The position numbers and the translations under genes are program-made. 37,710 bases of DNA, taken from Nanobdellota archaeon. Lineage in GTDB: Archaea > Nanobdellota > Nanobdellia > Woesearchaeales > GCA-2686295. This document shows, piece by piece, positions 32,184-37,710 of the stretch. The notes below the pieces were generated by a model. It saw nothing but the letters and a program-made list of their open reading frames with translations, did no database searches and was not told the origin of the DNA. The stretch is taken from positions 1-37,710 of the forward strand of contig JAHJQL010000016.1 in the NCBI GenBank assembly GCA_018819065.1, in the 5' to 3' direction. The stretch's first letter is position 1. Each line of letters opens with the position of its first letter.

Positions 32184-32999
32184 ATGGTAAATAACTATGT
32201 TGGATCGATTGATGCGTATGTGTCTGCAGGAAGCATTGCAGCATACAACATGCCTTTCTCAGATTTTTTGAAAGGCAAGATGCAAAGAATAAAGGATTGT
32301 GTATTTGGAGGAAACAATCCTAGCAACGAAGGCAGCCTTGATGCAATGATAAGAAAGATTGCAAAGGCACCAATTAATGGATCTGTGCAGTCTGAATATT
32401 TGTTGACTGAGAACAAACAAGCAGCAGTTGGTGATAAGCTTTACACTAGTCGTGATGTTGATGGGGCAAGAAGTAAAAGTGTCTCAGACATTGTGAATGG
32501 TGAAAGAGGGCGAGTTGCAAAAGAAATATCTGATATTTACAAGAACGAAGTAGACAACTATAACAAACAAGAGTCTCAAACGAAGAAGTCAATTTTAGGA
32601 AGACTTTGTAAAAAGGTTGGTGATGATGTTCAATGGTATTTAGGCATTGAGGAGACGCCTGTTTCTTTTAGAGCGCCTGGTTTTTCTGAGCCGCCAACTG
32701 CTTATGGACGGCTGACCAAGAAGATTAGAAATGAAGTTGAGAATTTTCTCGGAATTGAAGAAACACCAAACTTCCTAAAGACTGAATATGTGCCAAGAGA
32801 AGTGCCAGATGTTGCTAATATGAATAAAGAGGAACTCATGAATCTCTACAAAAGTGGAGACTACACATATAATGAAATACAGTCCGCTGTCGATCACGTT
32901 TTATCTCAAAAGATTAACGCTGAGATGAAAAAAAATTTAGATAGAATTCATCTTAAGGATATTTCAAATTTGTATTCTTCGCTTCATAGAGGTAATTAA
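32184..32999 (+). CDS. EETPNFL-repeat protein, long form
   Basis: 271 residues from the ATG at 32184, 10 bp after GGGGTG. The N-terminus (NNYVGSIDAYVSAGSIAAYN) is followed by LDAMIRKIAKAP, a motif shared with the gene at 18720. The middle holds two copies of a roughly 35-residue unit: CKKVGDDVQWYLGIEETP and then KIRNEVENFLGIEETPNFLK. The C-terminus is helical. The first unit is nearly identical in DNA to one in the gene at 34258. No signal peptide or membrane helix is seen. No family is recognised. It is the first gene of a cluster of four, with the next start 1 bp after its stop. Confidence 0.6.
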   Translation: MVNNYVGSIDAYVSAGSIAAYNMPFSDFLKGKMQRIKDCVFGGNNPSNEGSLDAMIRKIAKAPINGSVQSEYLLTENKQAAVGDKLYTSRDVDGARSKSVSDIVNGERGRVAKEISDIYKNEVDNYNKQESQTKKSILGRLCKKVGDDVQWYLGIEETPVSFRAPGFSEPPTAYGRLTKKIRNEVENFLGIEETPNFLKTEYVPREVPDVANMNKEELMNLYKSGDYTYNEIQSAVDHVLSQKINAEMKKNLDRIHLKDISNLYSSLHRGN

Positions 33000-33000
33000 G

Positions 33001-33504
33001 ATGACAACTGATACTAATTTAGAGGAGAAGGTAGAAAACAGCGGTTTTCTTGGACGATTTTCTCCAAAGAAAATATATTATGGGCTTGTTCAAAGACTTG
33101 AAGAATCTAATGAGCGACTTAAAGAGGATTACAAAATTGCTCAAAAAAAACGTATAGAAAAATACAACAAGCTCATAGAACAACAGAATTATGAGGCTGC
33201 AGAAATAGATCAGGAAAATGCTGAAAAATGGGTTGAACATGAAAATATCATGGCTGAGAAATCTAAGTACCTCGCTGAGTTAAACGAAAAAGTTGAGAAT
33301 ATGAGAAATACTAGGCTTGCGAAAGAATCAATGTATATGGAGAAGATTGCTGATATGGAGAAGCGAAATAAAGAGCTTGAAAAAGAGATTTACAGCAAAG
33401 AACTAGCTATTGAGAGTATAAAGCTGGATGGTCGAAAGGCTAGGGATGAATACTACAAAAAAAGAATTGAATTGCTTAGACAAAATAATTACAGATTTGT
33501 TTAG
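33001..33504 (+). CDS. Coiled-coil protein of unknown function
   Basis: 167 residues. A short head (ENSGFLGRFSPKKIYYGLVQ) is followed by a continuous charged coiled coil to the end, for example ENAEKWVEHENIMAEKSKYL and KRNKELEKEIYSKELAIESI. The head resembles those of the next two genes (pattern F-x-x-I/F-G/S-x-K-x-x-x-Y-x-GL), suggesting one family. GAGGTAATT precedes the ATG, and only 1 bp separates it from the previous stop. Cytoplasmic by appearance. No family is recognised. Confidence 0.6.
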   Translation: MTTDTNLEEKVENSGFLGRFSPKKIYYGLVQRLEESNERLKEDYKIAQKKRIEKYNKLIEQQNYEAAEIDQENAEKWVEHENIMAEKSKYLAELNEKVENMRNTRLAKESMYMEKIADMEKRNKELEKEIYSKELAIESIKLDGRKARDEYYKKRIELLRQNNYRFV

Positions 33505-33680
33505 ATAATTGACGTCGCTCAACGTTGTTTTTTTCTATTTTTTTGTCTTTTTCTTTTTAGTTATGTTATTCTTTTAGTTGTGCTAAAAACTCTTTTTTCG
33601 GAAGATTTTCGGCTTTTAAACCGAAACATTTAAATATTCATAACCACTAAGTAGTAGCAAAACAATTAAGAGGTTATAAA

Positions 33681-34238
33681 ATGACTGACTCAAACACCAA
33701 ACCTGAAAATTCAGAAGAACAACAAAAACTTATTCAAAATAACACCACAGAGGAATACAAAACTTCTGTTTTTAAGCTAATTGGTTCAAAACTTAAAAAT
33801 TCCTATAACGGACTGAAAACATATATTGCAAACAATACTAAACTATCAGTTGAAAAAGGAAAAATTAAGATTGCTGATAAAAATGAGAAAGCAAGTTATA
33901 AACTTCAAGAAATTGTAGTAAAAGCAAACGCAGATTCAACCAAACAAAATTTAGAATCTCAAAAAGTAAGGCTAGAATATTTAAAGACACAATCAGCAAA
34001 TGAAGTAGACCTTAAAAATCTCTACAATGAAATAAGTCAGGTTGCAGGTTTAATACAAGATGAAAGAAACAGTTCAAATATATCTGTTGAAAATATAAAA
34101 ACTAAGCAAGCATCTATTAAAACAACACAAGATCAAATTTATGCTAAGCAAGCAGACATCAATAAAACCAACTTAGAGGAAATGGTTGCTAGAGAGAATT
34201 TTCATAGACAAATAAGAGACCAATTTAAATACAATTAA
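33681..34238 (+). CDS. Coiled-coil protein, paralogue in the 33-35 kb cluster
   Basis: 185 residues. Head segment TSVFKLIGSKLKNSYNGLKT, then a long helical region rich in Gln, Asn and Lys (ENIKTKQASIKTTQDQIYAK). The head is clearly related to the gene at 34258 (ENIGPKVKNIYDGLKV). It has its own promoter (ATTTAAATATTC at about 33628-33639) and an AGAGG site before the ATG. No membrane segment. The function is unknown; a structural or scaffold role would fit the composition. Confidence 0.65.
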   Translation: MTDSNTKPENSEEQQKLIQNNTTEEYKTSVFKLIGSKLKNSYNGLKTYIANNTKLSVEKGKIKIADKNEKASYKLQEIVVKANADSTKQNLESQKVRLEYLKTQSANEVDLKNLYNEISQVAGLIQDERNSSNISVENIKTKQASIKTTQDQIYAKQADINKTNLEEMVARENFHRQIRDQFKYN

Positions 34239-34257
34239 TAAAATAAGAGGTGAAAAA

Positions 34258-34953
34258 ATGATATCTTCAGAAAATAAGCATCAAGAAACAGATCATAACC
34301 TTGTTTATCTTATATTTGAGAATATTGGTCCAAAAGTGAAAAATATTTACGATGGATTAAAAGTAAATGTTGAAAACAGCACTATACGTTCTCGTAGAAA
34401 AAAGAGACTTAATATTACTAACAAAATAAGTGAAACTAATCATAACATGATGAGTGATTTGGAAAAAGCTAAGGTAGAAGAATCAAATAATGAGTTAAAT
34501 AGTGTTAAGAAACAAACAGAATACATAGCTAATCAAGAACGAAACATAGGTGAAATTGTAACAAATTATCAAAAACAAAATAGTTCATTAGATTCAATAG
34601 AAAACAATTTAACTACTGAATCAACCTATCTAAATGTAATATCTGAAAAGCAGGAAAGAATAAATAAATTGCAAACAGGAGTTGACCAGAAAAAATTAGG
34701 ACTTAAGAAACAAAAAGCTCAAGCGAAGAAATCAATTTTAGGAAGACTTTGTAAAAAGGTTAGTGATGATGTTCAATGGTATTTAGGCATTGAGGAGACG
34801 CCTAATTTTTTGAGGACGCCTAGTTTTTCAGAGCCTGCTAGTGCTTATAAGAGATTTGGTAATAAGGTTGGCGAGAATGTTAGAACTCTTTTTGGCGTTG
34901 AAGAAACACCTAATTTCCTAAAAACTAATTATACTCCAAGAAATTATAATTAA
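34258..34953 (+). CDS. EETPNFL-repeat coiled-coil protein
   Basis: 231 residues. The head (VYLIFENIGPKVKNIYDGLK) is paralogous to the preceding gene. A coiled coil follows (about 60-155). The C-terminus holds two EETPNFL units: CKKVSDDVQWYLGIEETPNF and then KVGENVRTLFGVEETPNFLK. A 80 bp stretch (34724-34803) is identical at 78 positions to 32581-32660 in the first gene of the cluster. The gene therefore looks like a fusion of the coiled-coil family with the repeat domain. AGAGGTGA precedes the ATG. No known family. Confidence 0.65.
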   Translation: MISSENKHQETDHNLVYLIFENIGPKVKNIYDGLKVNVENSTIRSRRKKRLNITNKISETNHNMMSDLEKAKVEESNNELNSVKKQTEYIANQERNIGEIVTNYQKQNSSLDSIENNLTTESTYLNVISEKQERINKLQTGVDQKKLGLKKQKAQAKKSILGRLCKKVSDDVQWYLGIEETPNFLRTPSFSEPASAYKRFGNKVGENVRTLFGVEETPNFLKTNYTPRNYN

Positions 34954-34971
34954 ATCTTTTTTTTTTAACTT

Positions 34972-36219
34972 TTACGGTCGGACAGCCATTAAGTTTTTTA
35001 TTTGACTAAATAAGTGGTGGTCTATTGTTTGCATGCGCCCTTCTGTGTATAATATCTCGTTTAGCAGCCTTTCTTCGTGCTTTATCTCGTTGATTATCTC
35101 TTTTACCAGGTGGGCTGCTTCTGCTACATTGTTTCTTCTAAGGCTCGCTATTACATGTTCTGTGTTTGTTCGTATTCTGGACTCGTATTTGTGATCTCTT
35201 CGCACGAAGTTTTCAAGCCTCTTTGTCAAGTTTATTAGCAAGCTTGCGTTGTGCTTTGCATCAGCAACAACTCTTTTTGCATGGTTTAGGTCTCTTGTTG
35301 TTCCTCCAAGATTGTGTAGTGCCTCTGCTATCTGATCAGAGTTTGATTCAATGAGTGCTTTTAGCCTTCTTTCTTCATGCTCATCATGTGACAGTAAATG
35401 CATTAGCTTTTCGTTTATGTGGTTTTGTTTGTCTTCTCGTCTCATAAGAGTCATTGCTTCTGCTATTAACTGGTCTCTTATCTGTTGTCCTGCAGGTGTT
35501 GATATTGACTCTATTTTTGACATTCTGTGAAGGAGGTTTTCCCACTTCTTTTCCTCGCTTCTTGCTAAGTCTTTTTCTTCATGTGTTAGTTGTTCTAGGT
35601 GTTGTATTGCGTGGTCTTCTCTTTTTAGTATCTGCCTTTCTTTGTTGACTTCATCATGAATCTTCTTGTTTGCAAGGTTAATCTTCGCACTCTCAGCACC
35701 TACCTTGTTGGCCTCTGCAAATCCCCTTCCAGAGTATCTGATGATGAACCAGAATAGCACTATGAACAGTGCAAATAGTGCGATTGCTACTAGCGTTGAT
35801 AAGTAGACTCTTATGAATTCGTAAACGTATATTGATATTGGTGAGAAAAAAACTACTAGTATTGCAAAAGCCACTGCAAAGGCCTTTCTAGGACCTTGTG
35901 ATTTTGCGTCTTTAAATGGTGGTATAAATCCTGTTGCTGGGTAGATTAATGCAAATAATAGGATGAATGTTAGCAATAAGGCTAATGCTGATGTTGTGCC
36001 GTGCCTTGGCAGGTTAACAGTTGCTTCTGCAAGCCTTAAAAGCGTGTTTATTGCTATTTGGATTGGGTTGCTAATAGCACTTGCAATACTATCACCGCTG
36101 CTGCTTCCACCAGAATTAACCCACCAGTTGTCTTGTGCTAGTGTAAAGCTTGAAGAAATAGACAATAGTATAACTAAAAGTATAAGCATACTTATGCTTC
36201 TTCTGTTAATAATTAGCAC
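34972..36219 (-). CDS. Exported membrane/coiled-coil protein, paralogue 1
   Basis: 415 residues from a GTG start 9 bp after GAGG. A signal peptide ends near SSSFTLAQ. Three hydrophobic helices follow: TSALALLLTFILLFALIYPA (about 75-94), KAFAVAFAILVVFFSPISIY (about 110-130) and LSTLVAIALFALFIVLFWFI (about 138-160). The rest is a charged, histidine-rich coiled coil of about 240 residues. It aligns along its length with the gene at 36267. The topology suggests a membrane-anchored rod; the side on which the coil lies cannot be told. The function is unknown. Confidence 0.7.
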   Translation of the reverse strand: MLIINRRSISMLILLVILLSISSSFTLAQDNWWVNSGGSSSGDSIASAISNPIQIAINTLLRLAEATVNLPRHGTTSALALLLTFILLFALIYPATGFIPPFKDAKSQGPRKAFAVAFAILVVFFSPISIYVYEFIRVYLSTLVAIALFALFIVLFWFIIRYSGRGFAEANKVGAESAKINLANKKIHDEVNKERQILKREDHAIQHLEQLTHEEKDLARSEEKKWENLLHRMSKIESISTPAGQQIRDQLIAEAMTLMRREDKQNHINEKLMHLLSHDEHEERRLKALIESNSDQIAEALHNLGGTTRDLNHAKRVVADAKHNASLLINLTKRLENFVRRDHKYESRIRTNTEHVIASLRRNNVAEAAHLVKEIINEIKHEERLLNEILYTEGRMQTIDHHLFSQIKNLMAVRP

Positions 36220-36266
36220 TTTTAAAATCCTCTTTTAAAAAAATTGAATAAAAAAAATTTAGGTAT

Positions 36267-37490
36267 TTATTTTCTTGCTCTGTGAAGCTGGGTAACTTCA
36301 AGTCGCACTAGTTGTATAGCTTTATTTATTAGTTGTTCTATCTGTTGGTCATCTGATTTTTCTTTTTGAATTTCTGCTCTTATTTTACCAATCATGCTGC
36401 CTGCTTCTTTGAACCTCGCATTTCTTATGAGATTTCCAACTTCGTTTGACATTCTTCTGACTTCTGATTGATATTTTAGGTTAGCAGCGTTGATAGTCTC
36501 AATTCTTTTGATTATGTTAGCTGCTTCTCTAGCATCTGCTAGTGCTTTGGCTATGAACCGGTTTGCTTCATCAGTACTCAGACTCATATTTTTCTTAATA
36601 CTGTCTGTCAGTTTTTTATCACGTGTTAAGCCTGCAACTTCTTGTATTGTCTCCTTGCTAAGCACACTTGTTATCCGTTCAATATGTGTCTGAATTTCTG
36701 CTTCTTGTGATTCTTCTCCCATGAGGTTTGCAATTACATTTAGGATTTGCTGGCCACGTTGTAGTGCTTGTTCGGTTCTTAAAGCGCCCATGTTTGCTAA
36801 TTCATTTTGTATACTTCTCCACTTAGCATCTATGTCTCCCTCTATGCTTATTGCATTCCTTTCAATATTTGCTAATTGTCTTAACGCAGTATCTTCTCTC
36901 CTACCCATCTGTTCTTCCATTCTAACGTCTCTTTGTACTTTCCTGTTTTCATTTTGTAGTGTGGTTGCTTTAGCGCCAAGCTGGTTGACCTTTGCAATTC
37001 CAAATCCAGTTCCTCTAACCATCCACCAAAAACCAAGTATTAGTAGTACGACAAGTCCGATTTGCAGTAAGCTGCTCATATAGCTAAGCATCACTGTTGT
37101 CAAGATTATTGGTATTGGTGAGAAGAAAGCAATAAGCAGTGCCAAAGCGACTGAGAATGCTTTTCGAGTGCCTGTTGATTCACCTGATTTAAATAATGGG
37201 ATGTAACCCGCAGCAGGGTATACCAATGCGAATAAGACTATGAATACAAGAATCAAAGTCAGCATATTTGTTTGTTGACTATCAATTCCAGGCCATTTAA
37301 TAGGCATCGTAAATTGTATAGTTGCTAGCTGGTTGATAAACTTTGCAAGGCCAGTGACGATACCTGAGAATATTCCTTTATCACCAAACATGTCTTCTCC
37401 GATGTTGCCCGTCTGAGCAACGACTACTGATGAGAAAATCGTCATTAAAAACATTGTTAGAATTAAAACGCTGAAAACTTTTTTGTTCAT
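36267..37490 (-). CDS. Exported membrane/coiled-coil protein, paralogue 2
   Basis: 407 residues from the ATG at 37490, which has GGAGGTA at ideal spacing; an ATG five codons upstream overlaps that site and is rejected. The signal peptide MNKKVFSVLILTMFLMTIFS ends near VVVAQ. Hydrophobic helices match paralogue 1 in order (TLILVFIVLFALVYPAAGYI, then KAFSVALALLIAFFSPIPII, then a third near 150-170), followed by a coiled coil. Shared signatures are FALVYPAAGYIP versus FALIYPATGFIP, and RKAF-A/S-VA. The two genes are 47 bp apart and probably form an operon. No known family. Confidence 0.7.
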   Translation of the reverse strand: MNKKVFSVLILTMFLMTIFSSVVVAQTGNIGEDMFGDKGIFSGIVTGLAKFINQLATIQFTMPIKWPGIDSQQTNMLTLILVFIVLFALVYPAAGYIPLFKSGESTGTRKAFSVALALLIAFFSPIPIILTTVMLSYMSSLLQIGLVVLLILGFWWMVRGTGFGIAKVNQLGAKATTLQNENRKVQRDVRMEEQMGRREDTALRQLANIERNAISIEGDIDAKWRSIQNELANMGALRTEQALQRGQQILNVIANLMGEESQEAEIQTHIERITSVLSKETIQEVAGLTRDKKLTDSIKKNMSLSTDEANRFIAKALADAREAANIIKRIETINAANLKYQSEVRRMSNEVGNLIRNARFKEAGSMIGKIRAEIQKEKSDDQQIEQLINKAIQLVRLEVTQLHRARK

Positions 37491-37571
37491 ATATATTACC
37501 TCCAAAAAGGATTTTGTTTATATTTTTATATTGTTTCTGCTGTTAATAGTATTTAAAGTTTTCTATGTCAA

Positions 37572-37710
37572 GATATTGTCTATTTAACGTCATCTTTATA
37601 TATAAGTTAGTTCTATTAACATCTTGGTGATGCGTTATGTCTTTGGAATGTCCCATGTGTGGCTCATTAGATGTGTCTAAGAAAGGATTTCGTAAAAATA
37701 AATCAATGAA
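37572..37710. repeat. Terminal inverted repeat, right copy (139 bp)
   Basis: Exact reverse complement of 2-140. It contains a TATA-like TTTATATATAAG, a GGTGATG site and the first codons of the zinc-ribbon gene reading outwards. Similarity to the left end stops at 37571/37572. Confidence 0.9.
37637..37710 (+). CDS. Zinc-ribbon transposase-like protein, 5' fragment (right contig end)
   Basis: 24 complete codons starting MSLECPMCGSLDVSKKGF, identical to the left-end fragment and running off the right edge. The out-of-frame ATG at 37630 gives only a short frame. The two copies read outwards from the window. Confidence 0.5.
   Translation, partial: MSLECPMCGSLDVSKKGFRKNKSM

Noticed and set aside
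1-37710. CRISPR arrays, rRNA genes and classical defence islands
   Set aside because: No regularly spaced repeats, no rRNA-like stretches and no defence proteins beyond the two toxin loci were seen.

Overview
The window is a 37.7 kb, AT-rich stretch that reads as one archaeal contig, most likely from a DPANN-type lineage such as Woesearchaeota or Pacearchaeota. The evidence is TATA boxes directly in front of leaderless starts, GGTG-type Shine-Dalgarno (SD) sites, a tRNA-Thr with a canonical 37/38 intron, RNA polymerase subunit L, an archaeal-type MetRS, a METTL5-like methylase, a geranylgeranyl-diphosphate-synthase-like enzyme beside a cis-prenyltransferase, a Xer recombinase, and many small or coiled-coil proteins without recognisable family. 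The lineage is inferred from gene style only.

Layout. Both ends are the same ~139 bp sequence in inverted orientation, the 5' end of a zinc-ribbon (transposase-like) gene, so the contig appears to stop inside two copies of one repeated element. From 0.25 to 3.6 kb are a lipoprotein, the intron-containing tRNA-Thr with extra copies of its 3' end, a small membrane protein, a minimal DegT-like aminotransferase fold, a zinc-ribbon protein and a winged-helix regulator (DUF4443-like). At 3.65-5.94 kb a DUF4430 surface protein, an ECF-type S component and a DUF4430 lipoprotein form an overlapping operon, probably for uptake of a small cofactor; a 21 bp palindrome lies between it and the divergent regulator.

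From 5.94 to 9.03 kb is a cassette flanked by 61 bp direct repeats derived from the 3' end of the DUF4430 lipoprotein gene. It holds an AbrB/MazF toxin-antitoxin pair and a two-gene unit: a lysine-2,3-aminomutase-like radical SAM enzyme plus a stand-alone class II aminoacyl-tRNA-synthetase-like catalytic domain. This unit recalls EpmB/EpmA in logic but appears distinct, and is the best candidate here for an undescribed system. MetRS, a RelE-like toxin with a winged-helix partner, and a pair of very large exported proteins follow (9.1-18.2 kb).

The 18.2-20.4 kb part holds unrecognised exported and coiled-coil genes, two of which share a 3' untranslated motif. From 20.5 to 30.7 kb is mostly housekeeping: a double nucleotidyltransferase-fold protein, a CBS-pair protein, a membrane transglutaminase-like protein, UppS, a prenyl synthase, an M20 peptidase, AMMECR1, RpoL, the METTL5-like methylase, a coiled-coil winged-helix protein and a PadR regulator.

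At 30.8-32.1 kb a 28 bp site with dif architecture (11-6-11) lies upstream of a Xer recombinase, and an AT-rich spacer with 23 bp direct repeats follows it. This part may mark the replication terminus. The last 5.5 kb is an accessory cluster: four short coiled-coil proteins, two carrying a repeated EETPNFL motif with a nearly identical 80 bp DNA block, then two paralogous membrane/coiled-coil proteins on the other strand.
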